From the NCBI RefSeq assembly GCF_017873605.1, contig NZ_JAGGKI010000024.1, forward strand, positions 1 through 64,000: 64,000 bases of DNA. Reading direction: 5' to 3'. Both the position numbers and the translations under genes were made by a program. Shown one piece after another: positions 51,304 to 59,702 of the stretch (position 1 is the first letter of the stretch; each line of letters opens with the position of its first letter). The stretch is from Paenibacillus lactis (GTDB lineage: Bacteria; Bacillota; Bacilli; Paenibacillales; Paenibacillaceae). The notes below the pieces were generated by a model that was not told the DNA's origin, did no database searches, and saw only the letters and a list, made by a program, of their open reading frames with translations.

Positions 51304-52791
51304 ATGAAGTTGAAACCGCATACTTTTTGGTTCGTTACCGGCAGCCAGCATTTATACGGACCGGAAACGCTAGAACAGGTTGCAGAGCATTCCCGCATCG
51401 TGGCCGCCGATTTTGACAAGGATCCGGTATTCCCGTTCCCTATCGTGTTCAAGCCGATCGTAACGACACCGGATGAGATATACCAATTGATTCTCGAAGC
51501 TAACAATGATGAGACCTGTGCAGGGATCATGACCTGGATGCACACGTTCTCCCCTGCGAAAATGTGGATCGCCGGCTTGTCCCAATTGCAGAAGCCGCTT
51601 CTTCATTTCCATACCCAATTCAACCGCGATATTCCTTGGGAAACCATCGACATGGATTTCATGAATCTGAACCAATCCGCGCACGGGGACCGTGAATACG
51701 GCCATATCGGAGCACGTCTCGGCATCGCCCGCAAGGTCGTTGTCGGCCACTGGGAGGACGGCGAGGTTCGCGGCGCGATCGCGGGCTGGATGCGAACGGC
51801 TGCCGCTTATGCCGAGAGCCGCAGACTGAAGGTTGCTCGCTTTGGCGATAACATGCGCCAGGTTGCCGTCACCGAGGGAGATAAGGTCGAAGCGCAAATT
51901 AAGCTTGGATGGTCCGTCAACGGCTATGGCATCGGCGATCTGGTTCATGCGATGAATCAAGTCGGCGATGATGAAGTGAAATCGCTGCTGAACGAATATG
52001 CGGAGCAGTACTCCATCACGAAGGAAGGACTATCTGACGGTCCGGTCCGCGATTCCATCGCTTATCAAGCCCGCATCGAGATCGGTTTGCGTCGCTTCCT
52101 CGAGGAGGGCGGATTTGGCGCATTCACGACGACATTCGAGGATTTGCACGGCATGGAGCAGCTTCCCGGCTTAGCCGTACAGAGACTGATGGAAGCAGGC
52201 TACGGATTCGGCGGCGAAGGCGACTGGAAGACGGCGGCGTTGACCCGAGTTCTGAAGGTCCTTGCCGGCAACAAGAGCACTTCCTTTATGGAGGACTACA
52301 CCTATCATTTCGAGCCGGGTAACCATATGATTCTCGGATCGCACATGCTGGAGGTATGTCCAACGATCGCGCTCGATAAGCCATCGGTGGAGGTTCATCC
52401 GCTCGGCATCGGCGGAAAAGCCGACCCGGCACGTCTCGTATTCAACGGCCAGGACGGTCCTGCCGTGAATGCATCGCTCGTTGACCTCGGCCATCGCTTC
52501 CGTCTTCTGGTCAATGTGGTGGATGGCGTCAAAGTAGAGAAGCCGATGCCGAAGCTGCCTGTAGCCCGCGTATTGTGGAAGCCGCAGCCGTCGCTTCGGG
52601 AATCGGCAGAGGCTTGGATTTTGGCCGGCGGTGCGCATCATACGGTCCTTTCTTACGCGATTACGTCCGAGCAGCTGAGCGACTGGGCGGAGATGGCCGG
52701 TATTGAAGCGGTTATCATTGACAAAGACACAAGCCTTTCCCGGTTCAAAAATGAGCTGCGCTGGAGCGAAGCTGCCTATCGTCTTCGCTGA
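51304..52791 (+). CDS. araA: L-arabinose isomerase
   Basis: Converts L-arabinose to L-ribulose. The 495-residue protein has the family start PHTFWFVTGSQHLYG, the Glu/His manganese-site segments EGGFGAFTTTFEDLHGMEQL, DYTYHFEPGNHMILGSHMLE, and the C-terminal GGAHHTVLSYA. AGGAGG precedes the ATG. It is the first gene of the arabinose cluster, repressed by AraR through the operators just upstream. Confidence 0.97.
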   Translation: MKLKPHTFWFVTGSQHLYGPETLEQVAEHSRIVAADFDKDPVFPFPIVFKPIVTTPDEIYQLILEANNDETCAGIMTWMHTFSPAKMWIAGLSQLQKPLLHFHTQFNRDIPWETIDMDFMNLNQSAHGDREYGHIGARLGIARKVVVGHWEDGEVRGAIAGWMRTAAAYAESRRLKVARFGDNMRQVAVTEGDKVEAQIKLGWSVNGYGIGDLVHAMNQVGDDEVKSLLNEYAEQYSITKEGLSDGPVRDSIAYQARIEIGLRRFLEEGGFGAFTTTFEDLHGMEQLPGLAVQRLMEAGYGFGGEGDWKTAALTRVLKVLAGNKSTSFMEDYTYHFEPGNHMILGSHMLEVCPTIALDKPSVEVHPLGIGGKADPARLVFNGQDGPAVNASLVDLGHRFRLLVNVVDGVKVEKPMPKLPVARVLWKPQPSLRESAEAWILAGGAHHTVLSYAITSEQLSDWAEMAGIEAVIIDKDTSLSRFKNELRWSEAAYRLR

Positions 52792-52850
52792 TCGGGGGTT
52801 CGGGTATCTGTCAGTAATGCCCTGGCCTGTGTTACAATAACGAGATAGCT

Positions 52851-52885
52851 CCGGGATGATCGATGGATAATGGATCGATCCCGGT
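52851..52885. other. Inverted repeat upstream of araR
   Basis: CCGGGATGATCGAT pairs with ATCGATCCCGG with a 3-base bulge. It lies 30 bases before the araR start; possible hairpin or operator. Confidence 0.4.
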
Positions 52886-52915
52886 ATCATGAGTGCGTAA
52901 GGCTAGAGGTGAACG

Positions 52916-54025
52916 ATGAATAACAGACGGATACCCAAATATATGGTATTGAAGAACGAGCTGCTGTCCTGGTTCGAATCGGGCAGGCTGGAGCCGGGGA
53001 AGCAGGTGCCCTCGGAGCATGAAATCGCCGATCAGTTCGGCGTCAGCCGGCAGACGGTCCGCCAAACCTTCGGCGAGCTGGAGAAGGAAGGCTGGCTTGA
53101 GCGAATTCAAGGCAAGGGGACGTTCGCGAAAAATCCCAAGCGGCACGGAAGCGAGCAGGTGAAGACGATCGGCATCGTCACAACCTACATCTCCGATTAT
53201 ATCTTCCCGCATATTGTCCGCGGGGCGGAAGCCGAGCTTCGCAGCAAAGGCTACCGGCTTCTGCTGGCAAGCACGGACAACAACAAGGAGAAGGAGATGG
53301 AGAGCCTGCAGCTGATGACGAGCCAGCCGCTCAGCGGGCTCATCATTGAGCCGACCAAGAGTGCGGAGGGCAACCCGAACCTCAGTTATTTTTTGTCACT
53401 GCAGGAGAAGGGAATTCCGTTTCTGATGATCAACGAGAAGTATCAGGAGCTCGAATGCCCGTGCCTGAAAGTGGATGATGAGGCCGGGGGCTATAAGGCT
53501 GCCCGCCACCTGATCGAGAAGGGCCATACCCGGATTGCAGGCTTTTTTAAAAGGGATGACCTCCAGGGCGTAAACCGGCTGAAGGGCTTTCTGCGTGCCC
53601 ACCGGGAATTCGGCATTCCGGTATCGCCCGATCGGGTGATCACCTATACGACCGAACAGCGGAATGTGTTCCCATATGAACAGGCGGTGCAGCTACTGAG
53701 TCTGCCGCATGACCAGCGCCCAACAGGGCTGGTATGCTACAACGACGAGTTAGCCGTTGCCCTGATCGAAGCTGCGGGACGATGCGGCCAGCATGTCCCA
53801 AGCGATGTATCGGTAATCGGCTTTGACGATTCGGCGCTCGCCTTGGCAGCGGGAGCGAAATTGACGACATTGACGCATCCGAAGACCGAGATGGGCGTGA
53901 TGGCAGCCAGTCAGCTGATCAGCATGATTGAGGATGCCGCCGTCATTGAGGATACGATCTTTCAGCCGCAGCTGGTGGAGAGAGAGTCCGTAATGAAACC
54001 GGCAGGACAGATACTGAATAGTTGA
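52916..54025 (+). CDS. araR: Arabinose operon repressor AraR
   Basis: A 369-residue repressor joining a GntR-type winged helix (about 1-70; VPSEHEIADQFGVSRQTVRQ) to a LacI/GalR-type sugar-binding domain (from TIGIVTTYISDYIFPHIVRG; effector site VIGFDDSALA). This chimeric build is specific to AraR, which releases DNA when it binds L-arabinose. AGAGGTGA lies before the ATG. It sits between araA and araD; in B. subtilis araR is divergent from araE instead. Confidence 0.94.
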   Translation: MNNRRIPKYMVLKNELLSWFESGRLEPGKQVPSEHEIADQFGVSRQTVRQTFGELEKEGWLERIQGKGTFAKNPKRHGSEQVKTIGIVTTYISDYIFPHIVRGAEAELRSKGYRLLLASTDNNKEKEMESLQLMTSQPLSGLIIEPTKSAEGNPNLSYFLSLQEKGIPFLMINEKYQELECPCLKVDDEAGGYKAARHLIEKGHTRIAGFFKRDDLQGVNRLKGFLRAHREFGIPVSPDRVITYTTEQRNVFPYEQAVQLLSLPHDQRPTGLVCYNDELAVALIEAAGRCGQHVPSDVSVIGFDDSALALAAGAKLTTLTHPKTEMGVMAASQLISMIEDAAVIEDTIFQPQLVERESVMKPAGQILNS

Positions 54026-54041
54026 GCATAAAATGAACAAA

Positions 54042-54059
54042 GGTCCGAGAAATCGGACC
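54042..54059 (+). terminator. Small hairpin after araR
   Basis: GGTCCGA-GAAA-TCGGACC, a tight GNRA-type hairpin without a T run, right before the araD operator. Possibly a weak terminator or processing site. Confidence 0.4.
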
Positions 54060-54072
54060 GTTGCTCGCCAAC

Positions 54073-54084
54073 TTGTACGTACAA
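54073..54084 (+). promoter_or_regulatory. AraR operator at araD
   Basis: TTGTACGTACAA, identical to the box at araA, 36 bases before the araD start. A TTGCTC upstream and TATATT downstream would place it inside the promoter. Confidence 0.75.
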
Positions 54085-54120
54085 CTATATTTTTCAAATA
54101 TAGAGAGGAGCGGTTTGTTC

Positions 54121-54810
54121 ATGTTAGAGGATTTAAAACAGCAGGTGCTGGAAGCGAATCTGGCGCTGCCCAAGCACGGGCTCGTCACATTTACGTGGGG
54201 TAACGTAAGCGGTATTGACCGTGAGCAAGGGCTGGTTGTCATCAAGCCGAGCGGTGTTCCTTATGAGGAGTTAAAGGCGGAGGATATGGTCGTGCTGGAC
54301 CTGCAAGGCCAAATTGTCGAAGGCCATTTGCGGCCATCCTCCGATACACCGACCCATTTGGTGCTCTATCGGCATTTTACGGAGATCGGAGGGATCGTGC
54401 ATACCCATTCCCCGTGGGGAACGAGCTGGGCTCAGGCTGGACGCGCATTGCCTGCTTATGGAACGACCCATGCCGATTACTTCTACGGAGAGATTCCCGT
54501 AACCCGCCCGATGACCCGCAGCGAGATTGAGGGTGATTACGAGCTTGAGACCGGCAACGTGATCGTCGAGCGCTTCGCGGATTTGGACCCGAACCGCATA
54601 CCGGGTGTGCTGGTTCATTCCCATGCGCCGTTCGTCTGGGGAAAGGATGCGGATAACGCGGTTCACAATGCGGTCGTGCTCGAAGAGTGTGCCAAAATTG
54701 CCGCCAGAATGCAGCAGATCAATCCGGATACGCCTCCGATGGATCAGGCTCTGCTGGATCGCCATTATTTGCGAAAGCATGGCGTCAATGCCTATTACGG
54801 ACAAAAATAG
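54121..54810 (+). CDS. araD: L-ribulose-5-phosphate 4-epimerase
   Basis: Converts L-ribulose 5-phosphate to D-xylulose 5-phosphate. The 229-residue class II aldolase-type protein has TFTWGNVSGIDRE, IKPSGVPYEEL, the zinc histidines in GIVHTHSPWGTSWAQAG and the later histidine in VLVHSHAPFVWG. GAGAGGAG precedes ATG 54121. An AraR operator lies directly in front. Confidence 0.96.
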   Translation: MLEDLKQQVLEANLALPKHGLVTFTWGNVSGIDREQGLVVIKPSGVPYEELKAEDMVVLDLQGQIVEGHLRPSSDTPTHLVLYRHFTEIGGIVHTHSPWGTSWAQAGRALPAYGTTHADYFYGEIPVTRPMTRSEIEGDYELETGNVIVERFADLDPNRIPGVLVHSHAPFVWGKDADNAVHNAVVLEECAKIAARMQQINPDTPPMDQALLDRHYLRKHGVNAYYGQK

Positions 54811-54915
54811 CGTGAAACCGGCCCTTATCTTAACATCTTGAACTTGGGTTAAAGGAAATGACCAGGGAAGCAAAAGCAGCACATCTATATCATCTTGCTT
54901 TGAGGAGGAAATCAA

Positions 54916-56604
54916 GTGGGGAAAAAGTATACCATCGGTGTCGATTACGGTACCCAATCGGGCCGTGCGGTTCTGGTCGATCTGGCGAACGGGCATGAAA
55001 TCGCCGATCATGTTACGCCTTACCGGCATCACGTCATAGACGAGGTATTGCCTGGCTCGGGGAAGAAGCTGGAGCATGACTGGGCGCTTCAGCATCCCGG
55101 AGATTATCTCGAGGTTCTGCGCGAATCGGTGCCGGCCGTCATTCGTCAGTCGGGAATCGATCCGGCGGACGTGATCGGGATCGGGATTGATTTTACGGCG
55201 TGCACGATGCTGCCGGTGGATGAACGGGGCGAGCCGCTTTGCTTCGATCCCGGACTTGCCGACGAGCCGCACAGCTGGGTGAAGCTTTGGAAGCATCATG
55301 CGGCTCAGCCGGAAGCCGACAAGATTAATCGGATCGCGGCGGAGCGAGGCGAAGCCTTTCTTCCTCGCTATGGGGGCAAAATCTCATCCGAATGGATGAT
55401 TGCTAAAATATGGCAAATCCTTGATGAAGCACCAGCCATCTATGAACGCGCGGATATGTTCCTTGAAGCGACGGACTGGGTCATCTCCCAAATGACGGGC
55501 AACATCGTCCGCAACAGCTGTACAGCAGGCTATAAAGCGATCTGGCACAAGCAGGACGGGTATCCGAGCAAGGAGTATTTTAAAGCGCTTGATCCAAGGC
55601 TCGAGCATTTAACGGATACGAAGCTGCGCGGCGACGTTATTCCGCTCGGAAGCAATGCAGGCGGACTGACGGAAGCGATGGCTGAAATGATGGGGCTTAA
55701 GCCGGGTATTGCCGTTGCGGTAGGCAACGTGGATGCCCATGCGGCCGTACCGGCTGTCGGCGTGGTCACGCCCGGAAAGCTGGTAATGGCGATGGGAACC
55801 TCGATCTGCCATATGCTGCTCGGAACGGAAGAGAAGCAGGTCGAAGGCATGTGCGGAGTTGTGGAGGATGGCATTATTCCGGGACTGTTCGGCTATGAGG
55901 CGGGACAATCAGCGGTCGGCGATATTTTCGAATGGTACGTGGAAGAAGCACTGCCTGCTTACGTTAAAGAGGCTGCTGCGCAGGAGGGCATCGGTGTCCA
56001 TCAATGGCTGGAGCGGGAAGCCGCGGCCTACAAGCCGGGCCAGACCGGGCTGCTGGCACTCGATTGGTGGAACGGCAACCGCTCGGTGCTCGTGGATACG
56101 GATCTGACCGGGATGATTCTCGGAATGACCCTGCTGACGAAGCCGCAGGAAATCTACCGGGCTCTGCTTGAAGCAACGGCGTTTGGTACCCGTAAAATCG
56201 TAGATGCGTTCCATGATAACGGCGTAAATGTCGATGTACTGTATGCATGCGGAGGTTTGCCGCAGAAAAATCGTCTGCTGATGCAGATTTATGCGGATGT
56301 TACCAACCGCGAAATCATCGTGGCAGACTCCAAGCAAACACCGGCCCTCGGAGCCGCGATGTTTGCGGCTGTCGCGGCAGGCAAGGAGCAGGGCGGCTAT
56401 GACACGATCATCGATGCCGCTAAATATATGGCGCGCGTGAAGGAAGAGACTTTCAAGCCGATCCCCGAGCATGTAGAAGTGTACGACTCTCTGTATCAGG
56501 AATACAGCAAGCTGCATGACTATTTCGGACGCGGCGAGAATGACGTGATGAAGAGATTGAAGCGGATCAAGCAATCCGCCGAATATCCAGTCGTAGTGTC
56601 TTAA
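54916..56604 (+). CDS. araB: Ribulokinase
   Basis: Phosphorylates L-ribulose. The 562-residue FGGY kinase shows YTIGVDYGTQSGRAVLVD, the substrate loop GIGIDFTACTMLPVD, GNVDAHAAVPAVG and GTSICHMLLG, and the C-terminal ATP motif CGGLPQKNRLLMQIYAD. The start is GTG 54916, after GAGGAGGAAA. It lies 105 bases after araD and probably shares its transcript. Confidence 0.96.
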   Translation: MGKKYTIGVDYGTQSGRAVLVDLANGHEIADHVTPYRHHVIDEVLPGSGKKLEHDWALQHPGDYLEVLRESVPAVIRQSGIDPADVIGIGIDFTACTMLPVDERGEPLCFDPGLADEPHSWVKLWKHHAAQPEADKINRIAAERGEAFLPRYGGKISSEWMIAKIWQILDEAPAIYERADMFLEATDWVISQMTGNIVRNSCTAGYKAIWHKQDGYPSKEYFKALDPRLEHLTDTKLRGDVIPLGSNAGGLTEAMAEMMGLKPGIAVAVGNVDAHAAVPAVGVVTPGKLVMAMGTSICHMLLGTEEKQVEGMCGVVEDGIIPGLFGYEAGQSAVGDIFEWYVEEALPAYVKEAAAQEGIGVHQWLEREAAAYKPGQTGLLALDWWNGNRSVLVDTDLTGMILGMTLLTKPQEIYRALLEATAFGTRKIVDAFHDNGVNVDVLYACGGLPQKNRLLMQIYADVTNREIIVADSKQTPALGAAMFAAVAAGKEQGGYDTIIDAAKYMARVKEETFKPIPEHVEVYDSLYQEYSKLHDYFGRGENDVMKRLKRIKQSAEYPVVVS

Positions 56605-56754
56605 TCCATCATAACTTTACAATCCTTGTAACATAACGGATGTAGATAAGTTGAATTTGCGAATATGATGCAGGCAAGGGAGTAAAAGATTTTCGAAAAA
56701 GTCGAAAGCTTTCTGAAGGAAAGTTACATCGGAAGCATACACTTGAGGTCGCAC

Positions 56755-56810
56755 TTGGTTTCAGATTTCTACTGTGATAGGTTCTATACACTCAAGAAAT
56801 CTGGAACCAA
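56755..56810. other. Long inverted repeat between araB and araM
   Basis: TTGGTTTCAGATTTCT (56755-56770) and AGAAATCTGGAACCAA (56795-56810) form a 16-bp stem with one G-U pair and a 24-base loop. There is no T run. The remainder of the gap 56605-56922 shows no gene. Confidence 0.6.
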
Positions 56811-56922
56811 CAGTGACTGAAGCATCTTACGTACTCGCTCTGACATCCATTCATTTGTTCAACTGATCATAGACAAAAAGAGATATTGCAGATATACCGG
56901 AATGGAGAGGGGAGAAGCTGCA

Positions 56923-58104
56923 ATGACGGATCATTTAAGCTATGCCAAGAGCCTGGTCAGCGAGATGAAGAAACGGAATCCCGGCTTTGACGGACTTTCG
57001 CATATGGTGCTTGAGGCGGGTGCCGTACTGCAAGTGTCCCGTTACGTTAAGGAAAACGGCCTCGGACCCTCCATCATTGTCGTTGATGCGAATACGTATG
57101 AGGCTTGCGGCAAAATTTTGGAGGAGCAGTTTGCGGCAGAGGGACTGGAGGCCAGGCTATGCCTCCTGAAGCCGGATAAACAGGGGGATGTGGTCGCGGA
57201 CGAGCAGTCGATCATGCAGCTGTTCATTGAAGCGGAGCCGGCGCGCACGGGCAGCCTGATCGCAGCCGGTTCAGGCACGATTCATGACATTACCCGATTC
57301 GTGAGCCACCGGACCGGCAAGCCGTTCGTTTCCGTACCTACGGCCCCTTCCGTGGACGGATTCACTTCGCTCGGAGCCCCTGTCATTGTGCGCGGCGTAA
57401 AACAAACCTTCCCGGCTGCGGCTCCGATCGCCATCTTCGCGGATCTGGACATCCTTTCGAGCGCGCCGCAGCCGCTCGTTGCGGCGGGCTTTGGCGATAT
57501 GCTCGGCAAATATACGTCGCTGTTCGATTGGAAATTTTCGGCGCTGGCCGGAGACGAGCCGTATAATGATCAAGTGGCCATGATTACAGAGCGCGCGCTT
57601 GAAGCCTGTGTCAGACATGTGGGGGCGATCGGCGAGCGGTCTGAAGAAGGGATCCGGATCTTAATGACGGCGCTGATCGAGTCCGGCATCGCCATGCTGC
57701 TGTTCGGACAGTCCCATCCGGCCTCAGGCGCAGAGCATCACTTGTCGCATTACTGGGAAATGGAATACTTGCGCCTCGGCCGTCGTGCGCTGCTGCATGG
57801 AGCCAAGGTGGGAGTCGCCTGCGGCGAGATATCCCAGCTGTATCATGATGCGGTCGACAAGGGAATCTTTCCAGGCGCAGAGCCGAAGGAATGGAGCGCG
57901 CTGCGGGATCGGGCACGGGAGTGGCTGGATCAGGTGCCGGCCAAAGAGGAAATTGCCCGTCTGTTGAAGCAGGCCGGAGGCCCATCCAGCATCAGCGAGC
58001 TCGGCGTTGACCAAGCTCTGCTGGAATCAAGTCTTCGGGAAGCCCACACACTGCGAAATCGCTGCACACTGTTAAGGATATTGAATGAAGCAAGGGCCCA
58101 GTAA
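56923..58104 (+). CDS. araM: Glycerol-1-phosphate dehydrogenase AraM
   Basis: A 393-residue NAD(P)-dependent dehydrogenase of the AraM/EgsA family, which in B. subtilis makes sn-glycerol 1-phosphate from dihydroxyacetone phosphate for archaeal-type ether lipids and is encoded in the arabinose operon. Seen: IAAGSGTIHDITRFVSHRTG, FVSVPTAPSVDGFTSLGAP, GFGDMLGKYTSLFDW, and the metal-site histidines in SGAEHHLSHYWEM. ATG 56923 follows GAGAGGGGAG. Its link to arabinose use is unclear, but the gene neighbourhood is conserved. Confidence 0.92.
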   Translation: MTDHLSYAKSLVSEMKKRNPGFDGLSHMVLEAGAVLQVSRYVKENGLGPSIIVVDANTYEACGKILEEQFAAEGLEARLCLLKPDKQGDVVADEQSIMQLFIEAEPARTGSLIAAGSGTIHDITRFVSHRTGKPFVSVPTAPSVDGFTSLGAPVIVRGVKQTFPAAAPIAIFADLDILSSAPQPLVAAGFGDMLGKYTSLFDWKFSALAGDEPYNDQVAMITERALEACVRHVGAIGERSEEGIRILMTALIESGIAMLLFGQSHPASGAEHHLSHYWEMEYLRLGRRALLHGAKVGVACGEISQLYHDAVDKGIFPGAEPKEWSALRDRAREWLDQVPAKEEIARLLKQAGGPSSISELGVDQALLESSLREAHTLRNRCTLLRILNEARAQ

Positions 58105-58174
58105 AGATTCCGCATGAACAAAAATTTCACGCGGTTTCGCCTGAAAGCCGAAAATTTGAAATGTCCATAAAACC

Positions 58175-58225
58175 AAAAGAACTGTCCCCTATGTAGAAGG
58201 TCTACCGGGGACAGTTCTTTTGTTC
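58175..58225 (+). terminator. Terminator after araM
   Basis: AAAAGAACTGTCCCC/GGGGACAGTTCTTTT, perfect 15-bp arms, with T's on exit. 58226-58403 shows no gene. Confidence 0.92.
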
Positions 58226-58403
58226 ATTCAATGAGATCCATCAATCGAAAAGTCTTCTCAGCATGGCCGTTCTGATTACATGTAGCATTGACCAGGCTTA
58301 GTAAACCCAGTAAATCAGATGCCGGAGAAGAGAAGATGTCACGCTCTTTAGCCCCATACCTGTTAGATCGTGCCGTAACCGATCCTCGAAATTGATCCAC
58401 GCT

Positions 58404-59321
58404 CTATTCTTCCTTCACATCGTAGAGCACGCGCGCCAGCAGATCCTGGCTGTAATTGCCGAAGTGCTTGCCGTAAATCGTAAGTCCCCGCTTGTTGACG
58501 GAGCGCTCGTTTACCGCAATCCGGAACGTAATGTCGCTTTTGTAATTGAGCTGGATCTGGTCCAGGCTGACGTCCGAAATGCGGCAGCCATCAATGAAGC
58601 TGCCATCCTGATTGATCCGGATCAGCTTTAGCATGCCGTATTGATTCAGATGAGGAGGCCACCATTCCGGATTGAAGGTACCGCGGGTGTCTCCGAAATC
58701 GCCGGGGCTGGTCCAGCTGCCAAGCTCCACTCCGTTGATGTAGAAAAAAATGTCCGACGGATAATTGTCGCAATATCCCGGCGCTTCGGAGCCAAGCTCC
58801 AACGAGAACTGGATTTCGCGAAATGCCTGGTTAGGCTTTAAATAGTTCGGAATGCGGTACTCCAGAAATCCTTCTGTCAGCCAGATAATTTCAGCATCGA
58901 TCCGCTGCGGATCGGCGAAGTAACGCGGGTCGTCGAAATCCCCGATGATGCTGTCCTTGGTAGCCAGACCGCAGGTAGGAATGGCCTGATAATCGCTGTA
59001 ATGCCCGACCCGAATCTCGACCTCATACAAATTCTCGACATCCTTGCTGCGCAAATCCACCATCAGCTTATCCTTGTTCAGGTAGCAGATCTTCTGAATG
59101 CCGTGTTTGCCTCCGGTGGTGTGGATTTCAATCAGCCCGCTTTCCTCCAGCTTCTTGATGTGCATGGTGATGGCACCGTTGCTTAAGTTCAGCCGGTTCG
59201 CCAAATCGTTCAAATTGAGGCTTTGATTCTTGGCGAGCAGCTCAAGAATCTGGATGCGAATATCGGAGCTGAGCGCTTTGAAAATATCCAGCCCGCTCAT
59301 TAAATCCTTAATATAGATCAT
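58404..59321 (-). CDS. Winged-helix regulator with large C-terminal domain, divergent from abfA
   Basis: A 305-residue protein. Residues about 8-90 are an ArsR-type winged helix (DIFKALSSDIRIQILELLAK, LSNGAITMHIKKLEESGL, wing HTTGGKHGIQKICYL). The remaining 200 or so residues are rich in beta strands and aromatics (EIQFSLELGSEAPGYCDNYP; FFYINGVELGSWTSPGDFGD; FNPEWWPPHLNQYGMLKLI) and look like a jelly-roll or sugar-binding domain, a fold guess only. No metal-binding ArsR cysteines are seen. ATG 59321 is preceded by GGAAAGG at 11 bases; ATG 59300, after AAGGA, is an alternative. Divergence from abfA suggests it controls arabinofuranosidase and the importer. Confidence 0.78.
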   Translation of the reverse strand: MIYIKDLMSGLDIFKALSSDIRIQILELLAKNQSLNLNDLANRLNLSNGAITMHIKKLEESGLIEIHTTGGKHGIQKICYLNKDKLMVDLRSKDVENLYEVEIRVGHYSDYQAIPTCGLATKDSIIGDFDDPRYFADPQRIDAEIIWLTEGFLEYRIPNYLKPNQAFREIQFSLELGSEAPGYCDNYPSDIFFYINGVELGSWTSPGDFGDTRGTFNPEWWPPHLNQYGMLKLIRINQDGSFIDGCRISDVSLDQIQLNYKSDITFRIAVNERSVNKRGLTIYGKHFGNYSQDLLARVLYDVKEE

Positions 59322-59382
59322 GGTATTCAAAACCTTTCCAGTTAGGTGATAGGACCAATACATAGACTTCCCTTCTGTTTAT

Positions 59383-59585
59383 TTCAAATAATTATAAATC
59401 AATATGTCGAGGAAATAAAGATGCCAGTTTTTCATGTCAAAACGGCTGCGGTCATTCAATAAAAAAGTCGAAAACAACCCATTTCTTAATATTTATCTAA
59501 ATCAAAATCGCAGAAATTTCGAAGAAAATCCATGGAAATATGCGAAATAGCCATGAATCCGAATTTAATTCAAATAAATATAAAT
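59383..59585. promoter_or_regulatory. Repeated AT-rich motif between the regulator and abfA
   Basis: TTCAAATAATTATAAAT (59383-59399) and TTCAAATAAATATAAAT (59569-59585) differ at one of 17 positions. One is near the regulator start, the other is just upstream of the abfA promoter. Candidate operators of the divergent regulator; AT-richness lowers certainty. Confidence 0.45.
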
Positions 59586-59602
59586 TATTTTATATTTTAT
59601 TA

Positions 59603-59631
59603 TTTACATCCAAATTGTCATATGCTATTTT
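59603..59631 (+). promoter_or_regulatory. Putative abfA promoter
   Basis: TTTACA, 17-base spacer, TATTTT, in a very AT-rich region 18 bases after the second repeated motif. Confidence 0.4.
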
Positions 59632-59702
59632 ATAACTGAAAACGGATTCATTCAAGATCATTTGAATTGTTTTATAATTTAATTAAATGGAAGGTGAACG
59701 AT

